A stretch of DNA of 64,000 nt, taken from positions 1-64,000 of the forward strand of contig NZ_JZKH01000024.1 in the NCBI RefSeq assembly GCF_000961885.1, given 5' to 3'. This DNA is from Streptomyces rubellomurinus. Its GTDB lineage: Bacteria; Actinomycetota; Actinomycetes; Streptomycetales; Streptomycetaceae. The notes under the pieces were generated by a model, which was not told the DNA's origin, did not search any database, and saw only the letters and a program-made list of their open reading frames with translations. Shown in pieces: positions 8,422-16,484 of the stretch (the first letter of the stretch is position 1; each line of letters starts with the position of its first letter). The position numbers and the translations under genes are program-made.

Positions 8422-8436
8422 TCTGCGGCGGGCAGA
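8422..8436 (+). promoter_or_regulatory. Proximal PopR-like box before clpP3
   Basis: TCTGCGGCGGGCAGA matches TCTGCC-N3-GGCAGA at 11 of 12 defined positions. It lies 79 bases before the clpP3 start, where an activator would sit. Confidence 0.65.
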
Positions 8437-8514
8437 GAAGCGGCGTCCCGGGGCTCCGCAGCGGTGAGAGTGGACGTCGACGGCATTCCTGCCTCGACGA
8501 GACGAGGAGATCCG

Positions 8515-9153
8515 ATGACTCCGCTCACCCCGCTGCGGCCCCGCGCCGCCGAGGGCGACACCGCGCCCTCCCCCTTCGACGACCACCTCGCCGCCCAGCT
8601 GCTGGCCCAGCGGATCGTCCTGCTCGGCACCCAGGTCGACGACGTGTCGGCCAACCGCGTCTGCGCGCAGCTGCTGCTGCTCTCGGCGGAGGACCCGCGC
8701 GGCGACATCAGCCTGTACATCAACAGCCCCGGCGGCTCGGTCAGCGCGGGCCTGGCCGTCTACGACACCATGAAGCTCATCCCCAACGACGTCTCCACCC
8801 TGGCGATGGGATTCGCCGCCAGCATGGGCCAGTTCCTGCTCACCGCGGGAGCGCCCGGCAAGCGGTTCGCGCTGCCGAACGCGCGGATCATGATGCACCA
8901 GCCCTCGGCGGGCATCGGCGGCACGGCGGCCGACATCGAGATCCAGGCGGAGAACCTGCAGTTCACCAAGCGGACGATCGAGCGGATCACCGCCGAGCAC
9001 ACCGGCCGGAGCGAGGAGACGATCGCCCGCGACGGCGACCGGGACCGCTGGTTCACGGCCGAGCAGGCCCGGGAGTACGGGATCGTGGACCGGGTGGTGG
9101 AGTCGGTCGCCGACATCCGCCCGGCCTCCTCGCGTCGACGGATCGGACTCTGA
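8515..9153 (+). CDS. clpP3: ATP-dependent Clp protease proteolytic subunit ClpP3
   Basis: A 212-residue ClpP. The ATG at 8515 follows GAGGAG; an upstream in-frame GTG at 8464 lacks support. The serine protease triad is intact: Ser103 in FAASMGQ, His128 in MMHQP, and an aspartate in the RDGDRD segment. The hallmark [11 protein letters not shown] is at residues 70-80. ClpP forms a two-ring barrel that degrades proteins unfolded by ClpX or ClpC. Here it is paired with clpP4 one base downstream. In Streptomyces the clpP3-clpP4 operon is a backup set, induced through PopR when clpP1-clpP2 fails. PopR-like boxes upstream and a popR gene downstream support this assignment. Confidence 0.93.
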   Translation: MTPLTPLRPRAAEGDTAPSPFDDHLAAQLLAQRIVLLGTQVDDVSANRVCAQLLLLSAEDPRGDISLYINSPGGSVSAGLAVYDTMKLIPNDVSTLAMGFAASMGQFLLTAGAPGKRFALPNARIMMHQPSAGIGGTAADIEIQAENLQFTKRTIERITAEHTGRSEETIARDGDRDRWFTAEQAREYGIVDRVVESVADIRPASSRRRIGL

Positions 9154-9154
9154 C

Positions 9155-9757
9155 ATGGGCTCCTACACCGTCCCGTACGTCATCGAGCGGACGCCGAGCG
9201 GCGAGCGCTCGTACGACGTCTTCAGCCGGCTGCTGAACGAGCGGATCATCTTCCTCGGCACCGAGATCGACGACGGCTTCGCCAACGTCGTCATCGCGCA
9301 GCTCCTGCACCTGGAGTCGGAGAACCCCGAGCGTGAGATCTCGATCTACCTCAACTCGCCCGGCGGATCCTTCACTTCCCTCATGGCGATCTACGACACG
9401 ATGACCTTCGTGCAGTCGCCGATCTCCACGTTCTGCGTCGGCCAGGCGGCCTCGACGGCGGCGGTGCTGCTGGCCGGGGGCGATCCCGGGCGGCGGTTCG
9501 TGCTCCAGCACGCGCGGGTGCTGCTCGGCCAGCCGGCCAGCGGCGGGCGGCAGGGGACGGTGTCCGACCTGAGCCTCGCCGCCAAGGAGGTGGTCCGGAT
9601 CCGGGCGCAGGTGGAGGAGGTGCTGTCCCGGCACACGCGGCACGACGTGGCGACGCTGCGGGCCGACATGAACCGGGACATGGTGCTCACCGCCGAGGAG
9701 GCCGTGGCGTACGGGCTCGCGGACGAGGTGCTGAGCCGGCGGGCCCTGTTCACCTGA
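9155..9757 (+). CDS. clpP4: ClpP4 subunit lacking the catalytic histidine
   Basis: A 200-residue ClpP partner starting one base after clpP3. The nucleophile region [10 protein letters not shown] (Ser100) and the [10 protein letters not shown] loop are kept, and an NRD segment stands where the aspartate lies. The histidine position is changed: ClpP3 has MMHQP, but this protein reads LLGQP, putting glycine at residue 125 (codon GGC at 9527-9529). The triad is therefore broken, and this subunit is probably inactive alone or serves as a structural ring in a ClpP3/ClpP4 hetero-complex. A neighbouring His119 is not in the catalytic place. It is convergent with popR. Confidence 0.92.
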   Translation: MGSYTVPYVIERTPSGERSYDVFSRLLNERIIFLGTEIDDGFANVVIAQLLHLESENPEREISIYLNSPGGSFTSLMAIYDTMTFVQSPISTFCVGQAASTAAVLLAGGDPGRRFVLQHARVLLGQPASGGRQGTVSDLSLAAKEVVRIRAQVEEVLSRHTRHDVATLRADMNRDMVLTAEEAVAYGLADEVLSRRALFT

Positions 9758-9769
9758 TCGGACAGCGGG

Positions 9770-10168
9770 TCAGGCGACGAGGCAGAGCCCGTCGTGGCGT
9801 GCCGTGGGCGCCGTGCGGCGGCGAACCGTCTCGTACCGGGTCAGCTCCTGCTGGGCGAGCGAGAGCAGGTCGCCGAGGCCGAGTCCGAGGGCCCGGGCGG
9901 CGGCCGCGAGGACCTCGGAGGAGGCCTCCTTGAGCCCGCGCTCCAGCTCGGACAGGTACGGCATCGAGATCCGGGCGGCCTCCGCGACGTCCTTCAACGT
10001 GCGCTCCTGGGCGAGCCGTTCGCGCCGCAGCGCGTCGCCGACGAGGTCGCGCCACAGGGGTTCCCTCGGCGACGGGGGTGCCTGGGGAACCCCGGCCGGG
10101 CGCGGCGGGGTCTGCGGGCGCAGCGGGATGACGCGGGCTTCTTTCGGCGCAGGCGCTTGAGTGCTCAC
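9770..10168 (-). CDS. popR: PopR/ClgR-like XRE activator of clp genes
   Basis: A 132-residue regulator that starts at a GTG with a GGGG tract before it. Residues about 56-100 form a Cro/XRE helix-turn-helix (RTLKDVAEAARISMPYLSEL, then ERGLKEASSEVLAAAARAL). ISMPYLSELERGLKEASSE is typical of the ClgR/PopR family, which activates clpP operons. It ends in hydrophobic LCLVA. PopR and ClgR are themselves degraded by ClpP1P2 through C-terminal small hydrophobic residues, so this tail may be its own degron. Convergence with clpP3-clpP4 and matching boxes before clpP3 favour PopR over ClgR. Confidence 0.85.
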   Translation of the reverse strand: MSTQAPAPKEARVIPLRPQTPPRPAGVPQAPPSPREPLWRDLVGDALRRERLAQERTLKDVAEAARISMPYLSELERGLKEASSEVLAAAARALGLGLGDLLSLAQQELTRYETVRRRTAPTARHDGLCLVA

Positions 10169-10303
10169 CCCTTCAGATTCAGGGATGGGGGACGCCGGGG
10201 GAAGGCACCGGCGTTCTGCCCTGGGTGAAGTCTGCCCGGGCCGTCGTGATCCTGGTTCGCCCAGGAGGCAACCGCACACCCGTTCCCTGACGTTTTCACT
10301 GGT

Positions 10304-11422
10304 GTGAAGCTCACCGGCACCCCGTTCTTCGTCCTCGCGCTCCTCCTCGTCCCGCTCTCCGTGGGGCTCCTGATGTACCTGTGGAACCGGGTGCGGGGGC
10401 CGCGCGCCGCGCGCTTCGGCGTGCGGTTGCTCATGGTCGCGTTCACCCAGTTCACGGCCGTGACGCTGGTGTTCGTGATGGTCAACAACGACAACCAGCT
10501 GTACGGCAGCTGGGACGACCTGCTGGGCACGGGCAGCCATGTGCGCGCCGTGCCCGTCCCGCCGCCGACGGACGCGACGGCGGCGGCGAACGCGCCCGAC
10601 CAGCCCAAGGTGGTCCAGCAGTTCACGTCCGTCGACGACAACGCCGTGCCGAAGGACGTGAAGCGGACCGAGCTGAAGGGGCGGGTCTCCGGCGTGGACG
10701 GCGAGGTGCTGGTCTGGACGCCGCCGCAGTACGACGATCCGGCGTACAAGGACAAGAAGTTCCCGGTGGTCGAGCTGCTGGTGGGCTTCCCCGGCTCGTC
10801 GAGCGCCTGGTTCGGCAGCATGAACGTCTCCAAGCAGCTGGCGCCGCTGATGAAGTCGGGGCAGGTCGCGCCGTTCATCCTGGTCTCCCCGCGGGTGGTG
10901 CTGCTCGGCTCGCACGTCGACACCGGTTGCGCGGACGTGCCGGGCAAGGTCAACGCCGAGACCTGGCTGGCCCGCGACGTGACGCAGATGGTGCTCGACA
11001 ACTTCCGCGCCGAGCCGGGCGCCGACCACTGGGCGGTGGCCGGCTACTCGGCGGGCGGGCACTGCGCGATGCGGCTCGCGGTGGGGCACCCGAACCGGTA
11101 CCACGCGGGTGTCAGCATGTCCGGCTACAACGACCCGATGGGCGAGTCGGACTCGCTGACCGCCAAGGACGCGCACCTGCGCGACGTGTCCAACCCCCTG
11201 CACATGCTCCAGCAGGCGCAGACGCCGCCGCCCGTCGCGCTGTACGTGACGGGGAAGAAGGGCGACGGCTTCGAGGACGCGCTGGCGCTGCAGAAGGCGG
11301 CGAAGGCGCCCACGGCCGTGACCCCGGTCGAGGTCAACGGCCCGCACCTGACGTCCACCTGGGAGCCGCTGGTGCCGTCCGTGTTCACCTGGCTGACCCA
11401 GACGGTCGGCAAGACGGGCTGA
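10304..11422 (+). CDS. Membrane-anchored putative esterase (antigen 85/esterase D fold)
   Basis: A 372-residue protein. Two N-terminal hydrophobic helices (about 7-24 and 40-60) anchor it, and an extracytoplasmic linker leads to an alpha/beta hydrolase domain of the putative esterase family (PF00756). The nucleophile elbow GYSAGG places Ser249, and a late HLTSTW histidine can complete the triad. The family includes mycolyltransferases and trehalose or siderophore esterases; Streptomyces homologues are uncharacterised surface esterases. GTG start. The gene is divergent from popR. The cell-surface location is inferred from the two helices. Confidence 0.85.
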   Translation: MKLTGTPFFVLALLLVPLSVGLLMYLWNRVRGPRAARFGVRLLMVAFTQFTAVTLVFVMVNNDNQLYGSWDDLLGTGSHVRAVPVPPPTDATAAANAPDQPKVVQQFTSVDDNAVPKDVKRTELKGRVSGVDGEVLVWTPPQYDDPAYKDKKFPVVELLVGFPGSSSAWFGSMNVSKQLAPLMKSGQVAPFILVSPRVVLLGSHVDTGCADVPGKVNAETWLARDVTQMVLDNFRAEPGADHWAVAGYSAGGHCAMRLAVGHPNRYHAGVSMSGYNDPMGESDSLTAKDAHLRDVSNPLHMLQQAQTPPPVALYVTGKKGDGFEDALALQKAAKAPTAVTPVEVNGPHLTSTWEPLVPSVFTWLTQTVGKTG

Positions 11423-11469
11423 GCGGGTGCGGCGCCACCGGTCAGCGGTGGCGCCGCACCACTGGCGCG

Positions 11470-11967
11470 CTACGGCAGGGCGGCGTGCTCGGCCCGGCTG
11501 GCGGCGAGGCGCTGCGTGGCGAGCGTGCGGGCCCGGTCGGGATCGTTCCCGGTGATGCGGGCGAGGATGGCCGCGAGCGGCCTGATCCGGCCCGAGCTGC
11601 CCCAATGGCCCTCGGGGATCTCGGTGGGGAACACCCAGACCCGGCCGGGGTCGCGCGGCCAGGTGCCGTCCTCGGCGTCCAGGATCGCCTCGGTGACGTC
11701 GGCGATGACGCCGGCCCGGGTCTGCTCGGCGAACTGCCCCTCGGGCACGGAGGGGACGACCCGGTAGCGGGGCGCGTCGGCGGGCTCGCCGCCGACGTAG
11801 ACGGCGGCGGGGCGGTGCAGGAACACCCAGGACACGGACCGGACGGTCGGGTCGGCGGGGTCGAAGCCCTCGTGGCGGATCAGGATCTCGGTGATGCGGT
11901 TGAGCAGCGCCGCCTCGGCCCGGGGCTGGAGCGCGCCGTCCGGGATGTACACGTCGAGCATCGGCAT
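11470..11967 (-). CDS. Tautomerase-family protein
   Basis: A 165-residue protein whose sequence begins MPMLDVYIP, so removal of Met exposes Pro-1, the general base of the 4-oxalocrotonate tautomerase superfamily. Two beta-alpha-beta halves can be seen: residues 2-60 with the strand RSVSWVFLHRP, and 67-115 with VWVFPTEIPEGHW. This doubled length fits fused-dimer members such as cis-CaaD or malonate semialdehyde decarboxylase relatives. The natural substrate is unknown. It is divergent from an HxlR regulator, and a 9-bp-arm inverted repeat lies between them, so it is probably inducible by the compound it acts on. Confidence 0.85.
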   Translation of the reverse strand: MPMLDVYIPDGALQPRAEAALLNRITEILIRHEGFDPADPTVRSVSWVFLHRPAAVYVGGEPADAPRYRVVPSVPEGQFAEQTRAGVIADVTEAILDAEDGTWPRDPGRVWVFPTEIPEGHWGSSGRIRPLAAILARITGNDPDRARTLATQRLAASRAEHAALP

Positions 11968-12027
11968 GGCTTGGTCTCCCAACTGACTTTTGTTTCTCAA
12001 CTCAGGTCGCGGCCGAGCCTGCCCGTG

Positions 12028-12050
12028 CTGGGTTGAGATTGTCAACCCAG
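12028..12050. promoter_or_regulatory. HxlR operator between tautomerase and regulator
   Basis: CTGGGTTGA and TCAACCCAG are perfect 9-bp arms separated by five bases, in the 111-bp gap between the divergent genes. This is the expected geometry for a dimeric winged-helix HxlR protein. Confidence 0.75.
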
Positions 12051-12078
12051 CGGGCGCGGGCTCGGTATCATCGGGGGC

Positions 12079-12591
12079 ATGGCAGACCAGGCAGACCTCA
12101 CGGAGGCGCGGGAGCAGCGCCGGATCGACCCGTCGAACTGCTCGATGGCGCGCGCCCTGTCCGTGGTCGGCGAGCGCTGGTCGCTGCTGATCGTGCGCGA
12201 GGCCGTCGACGGCGTCAGCCGCTTCGGCGACTTCCGGGCGCGGCTGGGGATCGCCAGCAACCTGCTCTCCACCCGGCTCGACGGCCTCGTGGCGGCGGGC
12301 GTCCTGCGGCGCGTCCCCTACCAGGAGCCCGGCGACCGCCAGCGCTTCGAGTACCGGCTCACCGAGAAGGGCCGGGACCTGCGCCCGACCCTGATGGCCC
12401 TGCTGGCCTGGGGCGACAAGTACCTCGCGGACGAGCAGGGCCCGCCGGTCGTCGTCCGGCACCGGGTCGCCGACCAAGCGCACGGCTGCGACGAGCCGGT
12501 CTCGCTCGTCCTGGAGTGCGCCGCCGGGCACACCCACCTGCCGACCGACGAGGTCTACCGGGCACCGGGGCCGGGCGCCCGCTTCCTGTGA
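12079..12591 (+). CDS. HxlR family transcriptional regulator
   Basis: A 170-residue winged-helix regulator. The HxlR signature is complete: a cysteine in NCSMARALSVVGERW (Cys21), LLIVREAVDGVSRFGDF, the recognition helix region ASNLLSTRLDGLVAAGVL, and the wing EYRLTEKGRDL. HxlR proteins usually repress a divergent oxidoreductase or tautomerase gene and respond to electrophiles or substrates, often through the N-terminal cysteine. After the DNA-binding domain there is an extra tail of about 50 residues with CDEPVSLVLECAAGHTH, where two cysteines and two histidines could bind a metal. Confidence 0.92.
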   Translation: MADQADLTEAREQRRIDPSNCSMARALSVVGERWSLLIVREAVDGVSRFGDFRARLGIASNLLSTRLDGLVAAGVLRRVPYQEPGDRQRFEYRLTEKGRDLRPTLMALLAWGDKYLADEQGPPVVVRHRVADQAHGCDEPVSLVLECAAGHTHLPTDEVYRAPGPGARFL

Positions 12592-12630
12592 CCGCCCCGG
12601 GCCTGTGACCGCCCCGGGCCGGCGGGTCGG

Positions 12631-13155
12631 CTACCGGGCGGACGGCCGCTCGTAGCGGCTGAGCCACACGGGCGGCGCCTCGCCCCACTGCCCCGGGGCG
12701 TCGCCCCGGTGCGAGAACCCCTGTCCCTCGTAGTAGGCGCGCAGCGCGGGGTTGTGCGCCACGCAGTCCAGCCGCAGCGCGTCGGCCCCGTGCCGCGCGG
12801 CCCGCTCCCCGGCCCAGTCGAGGATCAGGCCGCCCAGGCCCCTCGCCCGCCGGCGCACGGCCAGCCGGTGCACGTAGCCGGCCTCGCCGCCGAGGTCCGT
12901 CCACAGGGCGTCGGACCAGTTCAGGGTGACCGTCCCGGAGAGCTCGCCGCCGACGCTCACCAGCCAGGTCTCGCCGCGCGCGATGTCACCGGCCACCCAG
13001 GCGGGGTCGAAGCGGGTCGGCCACTGGGTGGTGATGCCGCGCGCGTGCAGCCAGCCGCCCGCCTCGTCGAGGACGCCCAGCACCTCGTCGATCCGCTCGC
13101 CGGTCGCGGGCCGGAACGACACCGGGTCGCCGGCCCACTCGATCGCACTGCCCAT
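12631..13155 (-). CDS. GNAT family N-acetyltransferase
   Basis: A 174-residue GNAT-fold enzyme. The acetyl-CoA binding region reads YVHRLAVRRRARGLGGLILDWA, with the R-R-A-R-G-L-G form of the Q/RxxGxG/A motif, followed by the AHNPALRAYYEGQGF helix-strand seen in most small-molecule acetyltransferases. No substrate-specific motif is recognised. It starts 18 bases after the end of the large RING-TerD gene on the same strand, so the two may share a transcript. Confidence 0.87.
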   Translation of the reverse strand: MGSAIEWAGDPVSFRPATGERIDEVLGVLDEAGGWLHARGITTQWPTRFDPAWVAGDIARGETWLVSVGGELSGTVTLNWSDALWTDLGGEAGYVHRLAVRRRARGLGGLILDWAGERAARHGADALRLDCVAHNPALRAYYEGQGFSHRGDAPGQWGEAPPVWLSRYERPSAR

Positions 13156-13173
13156 CGTTCCCCACCACCTCCG

Positions 13174-15846
13174 CTACCCCGGCGTGAGGGCCGAGACGAG
13201 ATCCCCCGCCGTCCAGCGTTCCAGCTCCTCGCCCGCCGCGTCCACCGGCCCCGGGTAGAGCCGGTACAGCGTGCCGGCCGCCTTCTCCGGTGCCGGGACA
13301 TCCCCGTTCACCAGGGCGACGAAGGCGCGGCGCCCGGCGAGCAGGTCGGTGAGGGGGCCGGCGACGGCGCCGTCCGGGTCGCGCAGGGCCCGCAGCCGGG
13401 CCGCGAACTCCTCGACGGTCTCCGCCGCGCCGCGCCGCCAGCGCCGTGCGCCGTCCGCGCCGCGCACCGCGACCTCGTCCGTGCAGGCCGCGGCCCGGGC
13501 GCAGGCGACGTCCCACAGGGTGGCGCGGTTCTCGGGGGAGAAGTGGGCGAGCACGTCCCGGCTGAGCGCGCCGACCTCGGCCTGGTGCCGGTAGACGCTG
13601 TGGAAGCCGCCGTCCGCGCCGGTGTTGAGGTCCGTCCAGGTGTAGCGGCGGTCCGCCAGGTCGACGATCATCGGCACCGACACCTTGGCGTCCCCCTGCA
13701 GGTCGAGCCGCTGGCGCACCGCCCTCGGGTGGTAGTGCCGGCCGCCGGCGGGCGTCGCGCCGAGGTCCAGGAAGCCGGCGAACGCCTCGTCCAGGTCCTC
13801 GAAGGGGACGTCGTTGTAGCTGAAGACGATCACCACGGCGTACCGGGCGCCGCCCCGCTCCAGCCGGTCGAGGTCCAGGTCGACGAACTCCGTCGCCCCG
13901 TCCGGGGGCGGCGCCGTCGTGAAGTCCCCCGAGTGGACGGCCGCGCGCTCGCCGTGCACCAGGTTGGTGTAGTCGCACAGCCCGTGGAAGTTCCACCGCG
14001 CGTCGTACAGCGCGACCGACAGGTCGAGGTCCACCCGCAGGTGCTCCGGCTGCATCCAGTGCACGAACAGCCGCAGCCGGTCCCCGGGCGGCAGCGGCTG
14101 CCGGCTGCCGCGCGGCACGGACACCAGCGTCTTGGCCGCCGCCCGTTCGGCGAACGGCGCGACCAGGTCCACCAGGCCCTCGTCCAGCAGCGCCAGCTCG
14201 TACCGCTCGCCGCCCGCGGCGCCGCGGCGCAGCAGCTCGGCCTCGATCAACGCGCAGACGGGGTCGCTGAGTTCGGCCGGGACGACGGTGCCGTGGTCCT
14301 CCTTGGCGTGCGCCAGCGAGACCGTGCCGCGCGGGAAGTACAGCCGCCGCTCGCCCGCCGAACGGGCTCCGCGCAGCCGCCCGTACGCGCCGAGCAGCGG
14401 GCCCGGGGCGACCCGGGCGAGCGCGGCCGCGACCGTCTCCGCCAGGCCGTCCGGCAGCGGGGCGCCCGGTGCGGTGGCGGCGTGCACCCGCAGCACGTGG
14501 TGCAGCCGGCGGACCAGCTCGCCCGGGCGCGCGGCCAGCACGCGCACCGCGCCCGCCGCGTCCCCGGCGGCGAGCCGGGTCTCCACCCGCCCGGCGAAGC
14601 CCGTGAAGCCCAGCCGGGTGTGCTCCCCGGCCTCGACCACCCGCAGCGGTGCGGGCGGGTCGGCGAACTCCCGGCCCACCTCGTGGGTGCGCAGGTCCGT
14701 CTCGCGCAGCAGCACGAACGCGGCCGTCACCCGGGGGAAGCGGCTCCGGTGCTCGTACGGGTGCAGCAGCTCGCCCGCGCGCAGCCAGGCCGAGCGGTGG
14801 CGGCGCAGGTCCTCGAACAGGGTGGCCTGCGGCAGCGCCTCCAGGATCTCCAGCAGGCCCCGGCGCAGCGGCCGGGGGACGTTGCGCAGCCGCAGCCGGC
14901 GGGCGGTGGCGGGCAGCAGGTCGGGTTCGGCGCCGGACCACGACCACAGCAGCCGCAGCACGTCGGTGGCGGTGTCGATCCGCTCGGCGAGGACGGGCAG
15001 GGCGCCCGCGCCGTCGCGCCGCAGCAGGGCGGCGAGCACGGCGGCCTTGGTCTCGCGCAGCGGGATCCGCTCGGGCAGCCGCTGCGGCAGGTCGGCGGGG
15101 GCGTGCGCGAGCAGGGCGGCCAGGTCGTCGCGGTCCTGCGGGGAGAGCGGGGTGCGGCGGGCCAGCAGGCGGTGGAACTCGGCCATGGCGGCGGCCAGTT
15201 GGCTCGCCGAGACGAGGCGCAGCGGGCGCAGGGCCTGGTCGAGGCCGGACACCTCGGCGGCCTTGCGGCCGGCCGAGCTGTCCTCGCCGAGGTAGGTGCC
15301 GGCGCTCAGGCCGGTGCCGCACAGCGGGCACCGGGCGCCCCGGCCCTGCGCCTCCAGGCCGTCCAGGCAGGGCGCGCACAGCAGGTGCGCGCACGGGGCG
15401 AGCGCGCCGATCCCGGCCTCGGTGCTGCGCCGGCCGCAGTGCGCGCAGGTCTGGCGGGGCTGGTTGAGCAGCAGCGCCCGGATCCGGCGGCTGTAGAGGA
15501 CGTGCGCGTGGTCCGGCACGGCGTCCGGGAAGCGGCGGAACAGCGGCAGGTGCTCGCGGTCCGCGCCGAGCAGGTGGTCGATCCGGGCGAGCAGCCCGTC
15601 GCCCAGCTCGGCCAGCCGGATCGGCGCCAACCGGGCCAGGGTGGCGCGCAGTTGGGTCGTCAGCAGGTATCCGCGCCCCACCAGGTCGGCGTCCAGGGCG
15701 ACCAGGCCCCGGGTGCTCCACGGGTCGGCGGCGGGCAGCAGTTCCTCGGGGTCGACGGCGACGACGCCGCGCCGGCGGAGGAGGAACGAACCGAGATCGA
15801 GATCGACGCGGGCGTCGAAAGGAGGAGCCGTGATGGCTCGGGGCAT
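13174..15846 (-). CDS. RING-finger protein with TerD-like domain (MXAN_6230/SCO0854-type family)
   Basis: An 890-residue protein. The ATG at 15846 is chosen because GGGGGGA stands before it; the frame stays open for 48 codons upstream. Residues 134-176 have an exact C3HC4 RING spacing: C134-x2-C137-x14-C152-x-H154-x2-C157-x2-C160-x12-C173-x2-C176. A long alpha-helical middle, rich in Leu/Arg/Ala, follows. Residues about 598-695 resemble a TerD domain (VDLDLSVALYDARW, then AVHSGDF, then a VVIVFSYND strand with acidic calcium-type residues). In eukaryotes RING domains recruit ubiquitin-loading enzymes, but no E2 or ubiquitin-like gene is near. The family is known but its function is not. A metal-binding scaffold for stress or exocytosis-type Ter systems is an inference. 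Confidence 0.88.
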   Translation of the reverse strand: MPRAITAPPFDARVDLDLGSFLLRRRGVVAVDPEELLPAADPWSTRGLVALDADLVGRGYLLTTQLRATLARLAPIRLAELGDGLLARIDHLLGADREHLPLFRRFPDAVPDHAHVLYSRRIRALLLNQPRQTCAHCGRRSTEAGIGALAPCAHLLCAPCLDGLEAQGRGARCPLCGTGLSAGTYLGEDSSAGRKAAEVSGLDQALRPLRLVSASQLAAAMAEFHRLLARRTPLSPQDRDDLAALLAHAPADLPQRLPERIPLRETKAAVLAALLRRDGAGALPVLAERIDTATDVLRLLWSWSGAEPDLLPATARRLRLRNVPRPLRRGLLEILEALPQATLFEDLRRHRSAWLRAGELLHPYEHRSRFPRVTAAFVLLRETDLRTHEVGREFADPPAPLRVVEAGEHTRLGFTGFAGRVETRLAAGDAAGAVRVLAARPGELVRRLHHVLRVHAATAPGAPLPDGLAETVAAALARVAPGPLLGAYGRLRGARSAGERRLYFPRGTVSLAHAKEDHGTVVPAELSDPVCALIEAELLRRGAAGGERYELALLDEGLVDLVAPFAERAAAKTLVSVPRGSRQPLPPGDRLRLFVHWMQPEHLRVDLDLSVALYDARWNFHGLCDYTNLVHGERAAVHSGDFTTAPPPDGATEFVDLDLDRLERGGARYAVVIVFSYNDVPFEDLDEAFAGFLDLGATPAGGRHYHPRAVRQRLDLQGDAKVSVPMIVDLADRRYTWTDLNTGADGGFHSVYRHQAEVGALSRDVLAHFSPENRATLWDVACARAAACTDEVAVRGADGARRWRRGAAETVEEFAARLRALRDPDGAVAGPLTDLLAGRRAFVALVNGDVPAPEKAAGTLYRLYPGPVDAAGEELERWTAGDLVSALTPG

Positions 15847-16008
15847 GCGGTGAGATCCCCCCACGGAGGCGGAAAGGAGAAACAGGCGGAGAGGGGGCGC
15901 GCTACTGGGTTTTCGAGGAAGGGTGAGAAGGAAGCGCGCCGCGGAGCCGCCTGTTCGGCCACCGTAGCGGAAGCGTCCGCGGCTGCCCACCGAATTATTC
16001 TCGGGGCG

Positions 16009-16416
16009 TCAGGCCGTGGGATCCCAGAGGCCGGTGGCCTCGCCGCGGGCCAGGTGGTCGGCGTAGACGGCGGTCTTCCACGCGATCAGCGAGCGGCACT
16101 CCTCCAGTGCCCGGATCTGCTCGTCGACGCGCCGCCGGTGGGCGTCGAGCAGCCGCAGGCGCTCGGCTTCGTTGCCCGGGCCCTGCCGCACCAGCCCGGC
16201 GAAGCGGCGCAGGTCCGCGAGCGGCATCCCGGACTCGCGCAGCCGCACGCAGATCCCCAGCCACTCGACGTCCAGCGGGCGGTAGCGCCGCCGCCCGCCC
16301 GCGTCGCGGTCGACCGGGCCGACGAGCAGGCCCTCGCGCTCGTAGAAGCGCAGCGCGTCGATGCTCAGCCCGGTCCGCCGGGCGACCTCCCCGATGCCGA
16401 GGCCCGTGCCTGTCAT
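16009..16416 (-). CDS. MerR family regulator
   Basis: A 135-residue regulator with the MerR winged helix at residues 7-75: IGEVARRTGLSIDALRFYER, then EGLLVGPVDRDAGGRRRY. A dimerising coiled coil follows (about 80-118). There is no cysteine trio for metals, so it belongs to the group that senses organic ligands or controls oxidoreductases (SoxR-like without Fe-S, NolA/AdhR-like). It is divergent from an SDR gene whose promoter has the 19-bp -35/-10 spacing that MerR proteins act on. That gene is its likely target. Confidence 0.92.
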   Translation of the reverse strand: MTGTGLGIGEVARRTGLSIDALRFYEREGLLVGPVDRDAGGRRRYRPLDVEWLGICVRLRESGMPLADLRRFAGLVRQGPGNEAERLRLLDAHRRRVDEQIRALEECRSLIAWKTAVYADHLARGEATGLWDPTA

Positions 16417-16446
16417 GGGGTCAGCCTAGGCCGGGGCGCGGCGGGG

Positions 16447-16477
16447 TTGATCTGGACCGCACTCCAGCTCCTAGCGT
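16447..16477 (+). promoter_or_regulatory. MerR-type promoter of the SDR gene with 19-bp spacer
   Basis: TTGATC at 16447-16452 and TAGCGT at 16472-16477 are separated by 19 bases, longer than the optimal 17. Inside the spacer CTGGA and TCCAG (16452-16467) form an inverted repeat with six bases between the arms. This is the layout on which MerR proteins untwist DNA to activate transcription. Confidence 0.7.
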
Positions 16478-16484
16478 CCCCGGC

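Noticed and set aside
13174..15846. Ubiquitin-like conjugation system around the RING protein
   Set aside because: No E1, E2, ubiquitin-like or JAB protease gene lies within this window, so a full system is not supported.
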